The translations under genes were made by a program, and so were the position numbers. Positions 39,361-48,283 of a DNA stretch of 64,000 nucleotides are shown one piece after another. The DNA lies in NCBI GenBank assembly GCA_963707665.1, contig CAVPQU010000007.1:62001-126000 (forward strand), in the 5' to 3' direction. Each line of letters starts with the position of its first letter. The first letter of the stretch is position 1. Origin of the DNA: DATJCV01 sp963707665 (GTDB lineage Bacteria > Pseudomonadota > Gammaproteobacteria > Burkholderiales > Burkholderiaceae_D). The notes beneath the pieces were generated by a model, which had not been told where the DNA came from, ran no database searches, and saw only the letters and a program-made list of their open reading frames with translations.

Positions 39361-40011
39361 ATGAAACGTACCTTCGCCGTCATCGGCCTCGGCGCCTTCG
39401 GCAGCACCGTCGCCCGCGAACTGGCCCGGCTCGGGCACGATGTGCTGTGCATCGATTCCGACGCCATCCGCGTCAACGAGATCGCCGATAGCGTCACGCA
39501 GGCGGTGGTGGCCGACGCCCGCGATGAAAAGGCACTGCGCGACCTCGGCGTGGCCGAATGCGACGCGGTGGTGGTGGCGATGGGCTCGGACATGGAAGCC
39601 AACATCCTGATCACGCTCAACATCAAGAACATGCACAAGCCGGTGGTCTGGTCCAAGGCGCTGACGCACAACCATCACCGCATCCTGCAAAAACTCGGGG
39701 CCGACCATATCGTCCATCCGGAGCACGACATGGGCTTGCGGCTGGCGCATGCGCTGACCTATCCGGAAGTGGTCGACTACATCAATCTCGGCCACGACCT
39801 GTTCACGGTCGAGGTCTTGGCATCCGAGCGGCTGGCCGGGCGCGGCCTGGCCGCGCTCGAACTGGCGCAGCGCAGGATCCGGCTGTTGCTGGTCAAGCGC
39901 GGCAAGGAAGTATTGGCGCCGCCGCCCGAGGACCTGGCGTTCCAGCTCGGCGACCAGATCGTGCTGCTCGGCGCCCTGATCGACCTGCGCAAGATTTCCT
40001 CGCTGTTATGA
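39361..40011 (+). CDS. ktrA: Potassium channel regulatory subunit TrkA/KtrA
   Basis: 216 residues, single RCK unit: Rossmann motif VIGLGAFGSTVARELARLGHDVLCID and a C-terminal RCK_C part (AFQLGDQIVLLGAL). Its length matches KtrA-type single-RCK proteins rather than the duplicated E. coli TrkA. It binds nucleotides (ATP/ADP or NAD(H)) at the cytoplasmic side and gates the adjacent membrane subunit. Its stop overlaps the start of the next gene (ATGA), consistent with coupled translation of the complex. Confidence 0.92.
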   Translation: MKRTFAVIGLGAFGSTVARELARLGHDVLCIDSDAIRVNEIADSVTQAVVADARDEKALRDLGVAECDAVVVAMGSDMEANILITLNIKNMHKPVVWSKALTHNHHRILQKLGADHIVHPEHDMGLRLAHALTYPEVVDYINLGHDLFTVEVLASERLAGRGLAALELAQRRIRLLLVKRGKEVLAPPPEDLAFQLGDQIVLLGALIDLRKISSLL

Positions 40012-41372
40012 GGGGACGCAACCGTCTGGCGCCCTTGGTCGCGCGCCGGGTGCAGGCGCGCGTCAGGCGCCTGACGCCGCCGCAGGCGCTGATCCTGTCG
40101 TTCGTCGGGCTGGCGCTGGCCGGCGCGCTGCTGCTGAAGTTGCCGCAGGCGACGCAAGTGCCGACCAGCTGGATGCAGGCGCTGTTTACCGCGGTCTCGG
40201 CCGCCACCATCACTGGCCTGTCGGTGGTCGATGTCGGCAGCCAGTTCACACTGTTCGGGCAAGTGGTGCTGTTGCTTTTGATCCAGGCGGGCGGCCTCGG
40301 CCTGATGACCTTCGGCGTGTTCTTCATCCATCTCAGCAGCGGCCGGCTGCGCCTGCGCGATCGCGCCGCGCTGCGCGATTCCTTCAACCAGACCGGGCGC
40401 GGCGACCTCGGACAACTGCTGCGCACCATGATCGGTTTCGTCGCCGTCATGGAACTGTTCGGCACCGTCCTGCTGGCGCTGCAGTGGGTGCCGCAGCTGG
40501 GCTGGGGGCGCGGACTCTTTTACAGCCTGTTTCATGCGGTCTCGGCCTTCAACAACGCCGGCTTTGCGCTGGAGCCGAACAGCCTGGCCGCGTATGCCGG
40601 CAATCCGCTGGTCAACAGCGTGATCTCATTGTTGTTCATCGCCGGCGGCATCGGTTTCGTGGTGGTGTCCGACCTGCGCGGCAAGCGGCGCTTTGCCGAT
40701 CTCGCCTTGCATACCAAGCTGATGCTGGTCGGCACGCTGGTGATCAATCTGGTGGCGATGCTGGTGCTGCTGCTGCTCGAATACGGCAACCCGGCCACCA
40801 TCGGCGGCTTGCACGACTGGGGCGCGCGGCTGTGGGCCACCTGGTTCCAGGCGGTGACGCCGCGCAGCGCCGGCATGAGCACGGTCGACATCAGCCATCT
40901 GCTGCCGTCTTCCGCGCTGTTCGTGATGGTGCTGATGTTCATCGGCGCCGGCAGCGGCTCGACCGGCGGCGGCATCAAGCTGACCACCTTCATCATCCTG
41001 CTGGTGGCGACGCGCGCCTTCATGCAGCAGCGCCAGCAGCCGGTGGTGTTCGGCCGCGGCATCGATGCCGCCACCGTGCAAAAGGCGCTGGCGGTGACCA
41101 TCATCGCGATCCTGTGCGCAATTTTCGCCACCTTCGTGCTGCTCTTGACCGAAGACGGCAATTTCCTCGACCTGGCGTTCGAGGTGGTGTCGGCGCTGTC
41201 CACCGTCGGCCTGTCGCGCGACGTCACGCCGAAGCTGTCGGCCGCCGGCCAGGGCGTGATCATGCTGCTGATGCTGATCGGCCGCGTCGGCCCACTGACG
41301 CTGGCCTTCGTGATCGCCAATCCGCATGGCGCGGCCATCCGCTATCCGGCGGGGCAGGTGGCGATCGGCTGA
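40008..41372 (+). CDS. ktrB: Potassium uptake membrane subunit TrkH/KtrB
   Basis: 454 residues from an ATG that overlaps the stop of ktrA. Four M1-P-M2 units with selectivity-filter loops, including SAATITGLSVVDVG, HAVSAFNNAGFAL, TPRSAGMSTVDI and SALSTVGLSRDVTPKLS. The glycine-rich GSGSTGGGIKLTTF loop is the mobile gate segment. It imports K+ (and possibly Na+-coupled K+) across the inner membrane. Convergent with the FAD oxidoreductase gene; a hairpin spans the gap. Confidence 0.93.
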   Translation: MRGRNRLAPLVARRVQARVRRLTPPQALILSFVGLALAGALLLKLPQATQVPTSWMQALFTAVSAATITGLSVVDVGSQFTLFGQVVLLLLIQAGGLGLMTFGVFFIHLSSGRLRLRDRAALRDSFNQTGRGDLGQLLRTMIGFVAVMELFGTVLLALQWVPQLGWGRGLFYSLFHAVSAFNNAGFALEPNSLAAYAGNPLVNSVISLLFIAGGIGFVVVSDLRGKRRFADLALHTKLMLVGTLVINLVAMLVLLLLEYGNPATIGGLHDWGARLWATWFQAVTPRSAGMSTVDISHLLPSSALFVMVLMFIGAGSGSTGGGIKLTTFIILLVATRAFMQQRQQPVVFGRGIDAATVQKALAVTIIAILCAIFATFVLLLTEDGNFLDLAFEVVSALSTVGLSRDVTPKLSAAGQGVIMLLMLIGRVGPLTLAFVIANPHGAAIRYPAGQVAIG

Positions 41373-41391
41373 TTCCATCCCCCATCAGCCG
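41366..41391. terminator. Hairpin at the 3' ends of convergent ktrB and FAD oxidoreductase genes
   Basis: CGGCTGAT-10 nt-ATCAGCCG, a perfect 8-bp stem overlapping the ktrB stop codon. No T-run; bidirectional termination is inferred from position. Confidence 0.4.
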
Positions 41392-41416
41392 TGCCCCGGC
41401 TTCGCTTGCCGTGCCG

Positions 41417-42805
41417 CTACACGGTCGGCGCGATGTTCTGATTCTGCCGGAACAGGTTGCGCGGATCGTACTTGTTCTTCGCCTGCACCAGCCGTTCGTA
41501 GTTCGGTCCATAGGCGGCGCCGATGCGCCCGGTTTCTTCCTGCGTCATGAAATTGACGTAGACGCTGCCGCTGGCGTAGGGCGCGGCGGCGTCGAAGAAG
41601 GCGCGCGCCCAGTCGATGCACTTGCGGTCTTCGGCCGGATCGCTCCAGCGCGTGTGGACGTTCATCGCGTACAGCGCGTCGCGGTGCGGATAGGCGGTGG
41701 CGTCCGGCGCCGGCCGGCTGGCCTCGCCGCCGATCAGGCCGAGGAAAATTTCGCACTGCGGCGACGGCAGCTGGCCGGCGTAGCGGATCACGGTGTCGAT
41801 CGCGTTGTCGTTGAGGACGTTGAAGTTGTGCGATTTCCAGTAGTTGCGCGCGCCTGGTGCCAGCAGCGGGTCGAAGGCCTGTTGCCAGGCGCTGTACGGC
41901 ATCGGTCCCAGGTGTTCACCGTAGGGCTGGCCGAAGCCGCGCATGGGCTCGACCGCAGCCGGGCCGTCCGCGACTTTTCCGCTATAGCAGGCGGCCAGCA
42001 CCACCACGTCCTTGCCGTGCACTTCCGGTGGCAAAAACGGCAGCGGCGGCGCCTGCCGCAGCACGGCCCACACGCTCAAATCCTGCGGCAGGCGACCGAC
42101 GAAATCGCGGTACTGGGTCAGTACCGACTTGGCCTGTTCATGCGGGAACACGACCAGGCCGCCGAAAATTTCCGGCCCGACTTCATGCAGTTGGAATTCG
42201 AACAGCGTCACCACGCCGAAGTTGCCGCCGCCGCCGCGGATCGCCCAGAACAGGTCCGGCTCGTGGTCGGCGCTGGTCCAGCGCCGTTCGCCGTCGGCGG
42301 TGACGATCTCAGCGGCGATCAGGTTGTCGACCGTCAGGCCGTACTTGCGGCTCAACCAGCCGAATCCACCGCCCAGCGTCAGGCCGGCGACGCCGGTGGT
42401 GGAATTGATGCCGAGCGGCGTCGCCAGCCCGAACGCCTGCGCCTCGTGGTCGAAATCGGCCAGCGTGGCACCCGCTTCGACGTAGGCGTGCTGGGCGTGG
42501 ACGTCGATCCAGGCCGAGCGCATCAGCGACATGTCGAGCATCAAGCCGCCGTCGCACACGGCATTGCCGGCGATGTTGTGGCCGCCGCCGCGCACGGCCA
42601 GCAGCACGTCATGTTCGCGCGCGAAGGCGACCGCGCGCATGACGTCGGCGACACCGGCGCAGCGTACGATCAGCGACGGCCGGCGGTCGATCATGGCGTT
42701 CCAGACGCTGCGCGCCTGGTCGTAGCCGGGCTCGTCCGGACGTAGCAGCGGGCCGCGCAAGGTGGATTTGAATTGATCCACGACTTCATTTTTCAGATTC
42801 AGCAT
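41417..42805 (-). CDS. FAD-binding oxidoreductase with berberine-bridge-like C-terminus
   Basis: 462 residues. PCMH-type FAD domain: VRGGGHNIAGNAVCDGG supplies the His used for covalent FAD, then LGINSTTGVAGLTLGGGFGWLSRKYGLTVDN. The Cys needed for a second covalent link in bicovalent enzymes is not seen at the usual GVAG position. The C-terminal VNFMTQEE...YERLVQAKNKYDPRNLFRQNQNI is the berberine bridge enzyme (BBE) end. It oxidises an alcohol, sugar or alkaloid-like substrate using oxygen; unknown which. Start ATG 42805 has GAGG upstream; the longer 42913 frame is not conserved-looking. Confidence 0.88.
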   Translation of the reverse strand: MLNLKNEVVDQFKSTLRGPLLRPDEPGYDQARSVWNAMIDRRPSLIVRCAGVADVMRAVAFAREHDVLLAVRGGGHNIAGNAVCDGGLMLDMSLMRSAWIDVHAQHAYVEAGATLADFDHEAQAFGLATPLGINSTTGVAGLTLGGGFGWLSRKYGLTVDNLIAAEIVTADGERRWTSADHEPDLFWAIRGGGGNFGVVTLFEFQLHEVGPEIFGGLVVFPHEQAKSVLTQYRDFVGRLPQDLSVWAVLRQAPPLPFLPPEVHGKDVVVLAACYSGKVADGPAAVEPMRGFGQPYGEHLGPMPYSAWQQAFDPLLAPGARNYWKSHNFNVLNDNAIDTVIRYAGQLPSPQCEIFLGLIGGEASRPAPDATAYPHRDALYAMNVHTRWSDPAEDRKCIDWARAFFDAAAPYASGSVYVNFMTQEETGRIGAAYGPNYERLVQAKNKYDPRNLFRQNQNIAPTV

Positions 42806-43229
42806 GACGTACCTCGGGAAAATGGATGGACGATTCCAAGGAAGAGACGGGAGCGTCCGCCAAACGGACCAGGCCCCACCAGCGCTGCTCATGACAAGAA
42901 CGCCAACTCGCACCGCAAGCTGGCGCTTTCACTTCATGCAACACTGCATGAGCAGTGCAAGCAGTGCATATACTTCTATCCACAATATGGTGCCGACCTG
43001 AGCAGTATTTGATTTTTCTCAACGCATTCGCGGCTGATTTATGTTCCGCCGCGGAAAGCGGAGTAGCGTCACCGCAGGTCATTGCTTGCTTCATTACTGT
43101 CCGATGCGTGACAAGCAGACAAGCAGACAAGCAGACAAGCAGACAAGCAGCAAACAAACTGTTGGCGGCGATGCATGATGGGGGCGCCTGTGGTCGCCCA
43201 AGTGGCACCATCAACCGGGATCTCAGCAG
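42806..43229. other. 424-bp divergent region upstream of mocA with a simple-sequence repeat
   Basis: Separates the FAD oxidoreductase (minus) and mocA (plus), so it should hold both promoters. It contains a GAGCAGTGCAAGCAGTGCATATAC imperfect repeat near 42951 and the octamer array at 43111-43150. No gene is supported. Confidence 0.45.
43111..43150 (+). repeat. Octamer microsatellite (ACAAGCAG)x5
   Basis: Five perfect tandem copies of ACAAGCAG, 80 bp upstream of the mocA start codon. Octamer tracts can vary in copy number by slippage, so expression of the gene downstream could be affected. Confidence 0.9.
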
Positions 43230-43898
43230 ATGGAACTTCAATTCAACGAGGCCGAAATGGATCAGGGCGACTTGCTGGCAATTAAAGAAAACCAGCCGGG
43301 TTATACGGGGATTTTGCTGGCGGCAGGCAAAGGGCGCAGGTTCGATCCGGCCGGTATCCGCAATAAGCTGCTGCAGCGCTTGCCGGGCGGAGACATGGTG
43401 GTGGTGCAGGCAGCGCACAATCTGCAAGCCGCAGTCGGCCGCCCGCTGGTCGTGGTGCCGACTGGGTCGCCCATGCTCGTTGCACAGCTATCCGGGAAAG
43501 GTTTGGCAGTAACTGAATGCGGCGATGCCGATACCGGCATGGCTGCCTCGCTGATGCATGGGTTGCGCCTTGCATCGAACGCCAGTGGCTGGGTGATCGC
43601 GCTGGGCGACATGCCGTTCGTGCGCCCGGATACGATCCGTCAATTGATCGCTGCGCTGGCGCAGGGCGCCGGGATTGCAGTGCCGACCTATCGCGGCATG
43701 CGCGGCAATCCGGTGGCTTTTGGACGCGTGCACCTGGAGCAGCTGTTGCAGTTGTCCGGCGACGTCGGTGCCCGCACCTTGCTGCAGCGTTATCCGGTGG
43801 TCGAGATCGCAGTCGATGACCCAGGCGTTTGCCGCGACATCGATACAGTTACTGACTTGGAAAACATCTGGGCGAGGGAAGCGGGCGTCGGCATCTGA
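43230..43898 (+). CDS. mocA: Molybdenum cofactor cytidylyltransferase (MocA-like NTP transferase)
   Basis: 222 residues of the MobA-like nucleotidyltransferase family: GILLAAGKGRRFDP (nucleotide-binding LAAGxGxRF), WVIALGDMPFVRPDTI (metal-binding GDMP) and YRGMRGNPVAFGRVHL. MocA transfers CMP from CTP to Mo-molybdopterin, forming the MCD cofactor used by CO-dehydrogenase-type hydroxylases. Its position close to a form II cox operon fits that role. The C-terminal VDDPGVCRDIDTVTDL is typical for the family. ATG 43230 is used; an in-frame ATG at 43257 is an alternative. Confidence 0.87.
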   Translation: MELQFNEAEMDQGDLLAIKENQPGYTGILLAAGKGRRFDPAGIRNKLLQRLPGGDMVVVQAAHNLQAAVGRPLVVVPTGSPMLVAQLSGKGLAVTECGDADTGMAASLMHGLRLASNASGWVIALGDMPFVRPDTIRQLIAALAQGAGIAVPTYRGMRGNPVAFGRVHLEQLLQLSGDVGARTLLQRYPVVEIAVDDPGVCRDIDTVTDLENIWAREAGVGI

Positions 43899-44236
43899 GC
43901 CAGCCCACCGTTGGGCCACTGTGACGGCGTTTCCTGGCGATGCCGCGGTGATCGATTGCAACGGATTCACGGCGTTGGCGTAGTCAACTAGGAATTCCCG
44001 TCAGACGGTTCACGTCGGGGGCGCGAACAGCCATTGTCGCGGCAACGGCATCGAATATGTTGCCTATAGCTACTGTCGAAATAGCTTGTCGGCTGGAGTA
44101 TCAGTAAATTACGACCGTTTTACCTGCGTAAATAGCTATTGATGTAATGAGTATATTGACCAGTGACAAACTGCCATGAGTGCAGCGAAACCTCAGCAGC
44201 CGCCATGCCATCATCGGCCGGATGGCGATATCAGGG
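43899..44236. other. 338-bp gap between mocA and xdhC/coxF
   Basis: Convergent gene ends; the only recognisable feature is the paired-heptamer element at 44095-44154. Confidence 0.4.
44095..44154 (+). repeat. GGAGTAT-N46-TGAGTAT paired-heptamer element (copy 6)
   Basis: GGAGTAT at 44095-44101 and TGAGTAT (one mismatch) at 44148-44154, starts 53 bp apart. The interior includes TTACG...CGTAA. It lies between two convergent genes. Confidence 0.55.
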
Positions 44237-45307
44237 TCAGGCGCGCACTTGCGGCAGGGCGCACACCATTTCGCCCGGATCATTGGCGACGATTGCGCGT
44301 TCGTTTTTGGCTTGCGCGACGTTCATGTCGCGCGGCAGCGTCACGCCGTTTTTGACCGCCAGGATTTCCGCCATCACGCTGACCGCGATTTCGGGTGGCG
44401 TCTTGCTGCCGATATAGATGCCGATCGGTCCGCGCAGGCGTTGCAGGCTGTTTTCAGTTTGGTCGAAGTACTCGATCATGCGTTGCTTGCGGGCGTCATT
44501 GTTGCGCCGCGAGCCAATCGCGCCGACGTAAAACGCCTCGGTCTTGAGCGCCTCCAGCAGTGCCAGGTCGTCCAGCTTGGGGTCGTGCGTCAGCGCCACC
44601 ACGCAACTGCGGTGATCCGGCTTGAAGTCCAGCACCACGTCGTCCGGCATCTCGCTGACCACCTTGGCGCCGGCCACCGACCAGCCGCTGCGATACTCTT
44701 CGCGCGGGTCGCATACCGTCACGGTAAAGCCGGAAAACAGCGCCATGGTGGCCAGGTACTCGGCCAGATGGCCGGCGCCGATCAGCAGCATCCGGTATTC
44801 CGGGCCGAAGGTATTGATCAGCGCGGTCGCTGTCAGGTCCAGTTCCGCCGGCGTGGTGGCTGGCTCCAGCGTCACGCTGCCGTCGGCCAGGCGCACCGTA
44901 CGCTGCATCGACTGCCCGTTTTCCAGTGCCGTGACCAATGTCGCCAGGCTGGTCGCATCCGGGTCGTATTCCAGCAGCAGTTCCAGCGTGCCGCCACAGG
45001 GCAGGCCAAAGCGGTGCGCCTCGTCCGCAGTGACGCCGTATTTGACGAAGCCGGGGGCGCCGCTGGGAATCTGCTTGCTCGGGTCCTGGCTGGCGTAGGC
45101 CTGGGTATGGCGATAGATTAGGTCGTCTTCGATGCAGCCGCCGGACACCGAGCCGGCCACCACGCCGTCTTCGCACAGCGCCATGATTGAGCCGACTGGC
45201 CGTGGCGACGAGCCCCAGGTGCGCACCACGGTGGCCAGCAAGGCCCGCTTGCCGGCGCGGCGCCAGTCGCGCAGCGTGCGCAATACCATCACATCCAGGT
45301 TTTCCAT
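44237..45307 (-). CDS. coxF: XdhC/CoxF-family molybdenum enzyme maturation protein
   Basis: 356 residues: an N-terminal XdhC_CoxI domain (RALLATVVRTWGSSPRPVGSIMAL, VAGSVSGGCIEDDLI) and a C-terminal Rossmann-like domain (MLLIGAGHLAEYLATMALFSGFTVTVCDPREEY, FYVGAIGSRRN). XdhC proteins bind the molybdenum cofactor, protect it, promote sulphuration and insert it into the hydroxylase. It is last in the minus-strand cox operon. ATG 45307 or 45310 is preferred, with AAGGAAG just upstream. Confidence 0.9.
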   Translation of the reverse strand: MENLDVMVLRTLRDWRRAGKRALLATVVRTWGSSPRPVGSIMALCEDGVVAGSVSGGCIEDDLIYRHTQAYASQDPSKQIPSGAPGFVKYGVTADEAHRFGLPCGGTLELLLEYDPDATSLATLVTALENGQSMQRTVRLADGSVTLEPATTPAELDLTATALINTFGPEYRMLLIGAGHLAEYLATMALFSGFTVTVCDPREEYRSGWSVAGAKVVSEMPDDVVLDFKPDHRSCVVALTHDPKLDDLALLEALKTEAFYVGAIGSRRNNDARKQRMIEYFDQTENSLQRLRGPIGIYIGSKTPPEIAVSVMAEILAVKNGVTLPRDMNVAQAKNERAIVANDPGEMVCALPQVRA

Positions 45308-45331
45308 CATTCTTCCTTTCACATCAGCATG

Positions 45332-45925
45332 CTAGCGCAGCCACCAGACGACAGCCGCCACCACGACGGCGCCAGCCAGCCAGCCCCAGGCCGGAATTTT
45401 CAAGCCGATTGAGCCGGTGTGCGGCATCGTCGCTTCGCTTGCGCTCGGTTGGGTCAACGCCGCATTGGCATACGCCTGCGGGAAGCGGCGCTGCATTTCG
45501 TCATCAAAGCGCTTGAAAAAATCCTCTGCCATCGATTTGGCGGCGCCATCGATCAAGCGTTGCCCCAGTTGCGCCACCTTGCCGCCCACCGAGGCATGCA
45601 CGGTATAGGCAAGGTCGCAGCCGGCATCGTTGGCGGTCAGCGTGACCTGAGCATCGCCCTTGCCAAACCCCGCCGGGCCGCCTTTTCCTTCAAAGGCGAG
45701 CTTGTAACTATCTGGCGGCTGGATTTCGCTGAGCGTGATTTTGCCGTTGAATTTGGCCGCCACCGGGCCGATCTTGAGCGCCAGGCTGATGGCATACTGA
45801 TTGTCGCCGCTGGCTTCGACCTTGTCGCAACCTGGAATGCAGATCTTCAGCACGTCGGGATCGTTCAACGCATCCCAGGCTTGTTGCTGGGTGACCGCCA
45901 GTTGCCGATTGGCCTGCATGTCCAT
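45332..45925 (-). CDS. coxG: CoxG-like SRPBCC membrane-anchoring protein
   Basis: 197 residues. N-terminal SRPBCC/CoxG domain (VTQQQAWDALNDPDVLKICIPGCDKVE), with GKGGPAGFGKGDAQVTL in the middle and a C-terminal membrane anchor (WGWLAGAVVVAAVVWWLR). In CO-oxidising bacteria, CoxG recruits the enzyme to the cytoplasmic membrane. It follows coxE by about 38 bp in the same direction. Confidence 0.88.
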   Translation of the reverse strand: MDMQANRQLAVTQQQAWDALNDPDVLKICIPGCDKVEASGDNQYAISLALKIGPVAAKFNGKITLSEIQPPDSYKLAFEGKGGPAGFGKGDAQVTLTANDAGCDLAYTVHASVGGKVAQLGQRLIDGAAKSMAEDFFKRFDDEMQRRFPQAYANAALTQPSASEATMPHTGSIGLKIPAWGWLAGAVVVAAVVWWLR

Positions 45926-45963
45926 TTTTTTCTCCTTGGTATCCAGTATTCATTGTGCGCCGT

Positions 45964-47148
45964 TCAGCGTTTCATCAATGCCGCCAGGCTGGCCGCCAGC
46001 TCTTCCAGCTTCTCCAGGTTGTGCACCGCCAGCATGCCATGCGCCTGCGCATGCAGCAGCGCCGCGCCGCGGGCGCTCGGCGCGTAGCCGTCAAAGCGCA
46101 ACAGCGGGTTGAGCCATAGCAGGCGGCGGCTGGCGCGACGCAGCCAGGCCAGCTCCTGCGCCAACTGCTGCGGCTCGCCGGTGTCGAGGCCGTCGGTGAT
46201 GATCAGCACCAGCGTGCGCCGCCCGACCAGCCGCCGCGCATGGTGCCGATGCAGGCTGGCCAGCGATGCGCCCAGCTGGGTGCCGCCGGCAAAATCGGCA
46301 ATCGCCTCGCCCGCCACGGCCAGCATCTGGTCGGTATCGGCAATCCGGAACGCCGGCGTCAGATCGGTCAGCCGGGTGCCAAAGGCAAACACCTCGCGCC
46401 GCGGATGGCGCCGGGTGGCCGCATGCAAAAACGCCAGCAGCAGGCGCGCATAGCGTTCCATCGAGCCGGACACGTCCACCAGCACCAGCAGTGGCAGCGG
46501 TTGTTCGCGCCGCTGCAGGCGCGGCAGATCCATCAGCTCGCCGCCGGTGCGCGCTGCATGGCGCATGACGCCGGGCCAGTGCAGGCGCGCGCCGGCCGCC
46601 GCCGGGTAAGTGCGGCGTGCGGCAAAGTACGGCAGCGGCAGCCGGACGTCGCGCGCCAGCCGCTCCATCAGCCGGTATTCGGCAGCGGACAGGGCGTTGA
46701 AGTCAGCGTGCTTGAGTCGCTCCAGGCTGCTGGCGGTCATGGCGGCGTCGAATTCCAGTTTCTGCTCTTCTGGCGCCGGCCTGGTTGGCTGGCCATAGGT
46801 TTTTTGCGGTGCCAGCGCGTCGCGCACGCGAGGCCGGCGCGTGCTGGGCTGTGCCTGTCCCGCGGCGCTGGGCAGCAGTTGCGCCAGCAGCTTCTTGGCC
46901 ATTTCCGGATCGCGGAAATAGGCGTCGAACAGTTCGCGAAACACCAGCCGGTCTTGTTCGCGGCTGATCATCACTGCTTCCAGCGCCGCACCCAAGTCGT
47001 CCTTGGCGCCGACCCCGACCGCCAGCGCCGCGTCCGCCGCCAGCGCAATGCGGGCGCTATCGACCCGCACGCCGGCGCGCCGCAGCGCGCGGCCAAAACC
47101 AGTGATGTTGTCGGCCAGTTTGCCGGCACGGGCATCGCCCAGCAGCAT
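45964..47148 (-). CDS. coxE: CoxE-type von Willebrand A domain protein
   Basis: 394 residues from an ATG at 47148 with GAAGGA upstream. The C-terminal half is a VWA domain with intact MIDAS (LVDVSGSMERYAR and IITDGLDTGEP). CoxE works with the MoxR ATPase CoxD in maturation of the CODH active site. The frame continues upstream to 47328 through a dispersed palindrome, so the internal ATG is the better start. It is unusually separated from coxD by ~207 bp because of that repeat. Confidence 0.9.
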   Translation of the reverse strand: MLLGDARAGKLADNITGFGRALRRAGVRVDSARIALAADAALAVGVGAKDDLGAALEAVMISREQDRLVFRELFDAYFRDPEMAKKLLAQLLPSAAGQAQPSTRRPRVRDALAPQKTYGQPTRPAPEEQKLEFDAAMTASSLERLKHADFNALSAAEYRLMERLARDVRLPLPYFAARRTYPAAAGARLHWPGVMRHAARTGGELMDLPRLQRREQPLPLLVLVDVSGSMERYARLLLAFLHAATRRHPRREVFAFGTRLTDLTPAFRIADTDQMLAVAGEAIADFAGGTQLGASLASLHRHHARRLVGRRTLVLIITDGLDTGEPQQLAQELAWLRRASRRLLWLNPLLRFDGYAPSARGAALLHAQAHGMLAVHNLEKLEELAASLAALMKR

Positions 47149-47180
47149 GAAGATTCCTTCCAACCGTTTTCCGCAAGACT

Positions 47181-47213
47181 TGTCATTCCCGCGCGGGCGG
47201 GAATCCAGCGGCG
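47181..47213 (-). repeat. dRS3-like palindromic repeat between coxD and coxE
   Basis: TGTCATTCCCGCGCGGGCGGGAATCCAGCGGCG matches the core of the repeats at 15896 and 22373, but the flanking blocks are absent. It lies inside the cox operon, where its hairpin could lower downstream expression. Confidence 0.75.
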
Positions 47214-47355
47214 TTCCGGACAAACGACACTGGGGTCTCTCTTGCAGGGCGCATTTGCGCTGACAAGCGCAAATCGTTCCGCACGCAGCAGGCTGAATTT
47301 CCCGCTGCCTCCGGCGCGGGGACGCCACCGGAAATATGTCGTCAAATGCGCGCGA

Positions 47356-48276
47356 TCAAGCTGCCGAAGGCGCAGGTGTTCCTGCGGGCTTGAGCAACTC
47401 GGTTGCCATGTCGCGCGTCAGGGCAGCGACGTCTTCGCGTTGCTTGAACAGAATGCCGGCTGTGTCGAACACCACTTCCGGATCAAGCACCAGCGTGTCG
47501 AGCGCAACCAGCGCCTTGGCCCACTCGACGCTTTCGGCAATTCCCGGCGCCCGCTGGAAGGCATTGGCAAACGGCGTGCTGCGCAAGCGGCCGATAAATT
47601 CGGCGACTTGCGCCGACAACGCGGCGCTGGCCTGCGGCACCTGAGCCCGCACGATCACCAGTTCGCGCTCGCGCTCCGGGTAGTCGAGCCAGTGATACAG
47701 GCAACGGCGCTTGACGGCGTCGTGCAGTTCCCGGGTGCGATTGCTGGTCAGAATGGTGACCGGAGTGCTGGCGGCGCGCACCGTGCCGATCTCGGGAATG
47801 CTGACCTGGTACTCGCCCAGGTATTCCAGCAGGAACGCCTCGAACGGCTCGTCGGCCCGATCGATTTCATCGATCAGCAGCACCGCTCCCGGCGCCGGGG
47901 TCTGCAGCGCCTGCAGCAGCGGCCGCCGGATCAGGTAGCGGTCTTGATAGACTTCACGCTCGACCTGCGCAATGTCGCCCTGATTCTCGTGCCGCAATTC
48001 GGCGGCGCGCATGTGCAGCAGCTGGGCGGCGTAGTTCCACTCGTACAGCGCTTCGCGCAGTTCCAGGCCGTCGTAGCACTGCAGGCGAATCAGCGCCCGC
48101 TGCAGCGCGGTCGCCAGGGCCTTGGCCAGCTCGGTCTTGCCGACGCCCGGTTCGCCCTCCAGCAGCAGCGGACGCTGCAAGCGCAGCGCCAGGAAGACGG
48201 CGGTGGCCAGCCGGCGATCCGCATAGTAGCCGGCTTCCTGCAATGCCAGGATCAGCGCATCGATGGTTGCAAACAC
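47356..48276 (-). CDS. coxD: MoxR-family AAA+ ATPase CoxD
   Basis: 306 residues. Walker A LEGEPGVGKTELAK (~residue 40), Walker B AVLLIDEIDRADEPFEAFLLEYLGE, sensor ILTSNRTRELHDAVKRRCLYHW. MoxR ATPases act as chaperones with VWA partners; in CO-dehydrogenase clusters CoxD is needed for insertion of Cu/S at the active site. It directly follows coxM (8 bp) and should be cotranscribed. Confidence 0.92.
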   Translation of the reverse strand: MFATIDALILALQEAGYYADRRLATAVFLALRLQRPLLLEGEPGVGKTELAKALATALQRALIRLQCYDGLELREALYEWNYAAQLLHMRAAELRHENQGDIAQVEREVYQDRYLIRRPLLQALQTPAPGAVLLIDEIDRADEPFEAFLLEYLGEYQVSIPEIGTVRAASTPVTILTSNRTRELHDAVKRRCLYHWLDYPERERELVIVRAQVPQASAALSAQVAEFIGRLRSTPFANAFQRAPGIAESVEWAKALVALDTLVLDPEVVFDTAGILFKQREDVAALTRDMATELLKPAGTPAPSAA

Positions 48277-48283
48277 GGTATCG

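Noticed and set aside
43111..43150. Octamer array as CRISPR or plasmid iterons
   Set aside because: Unit too short and without spacers; no replication gene nearby.
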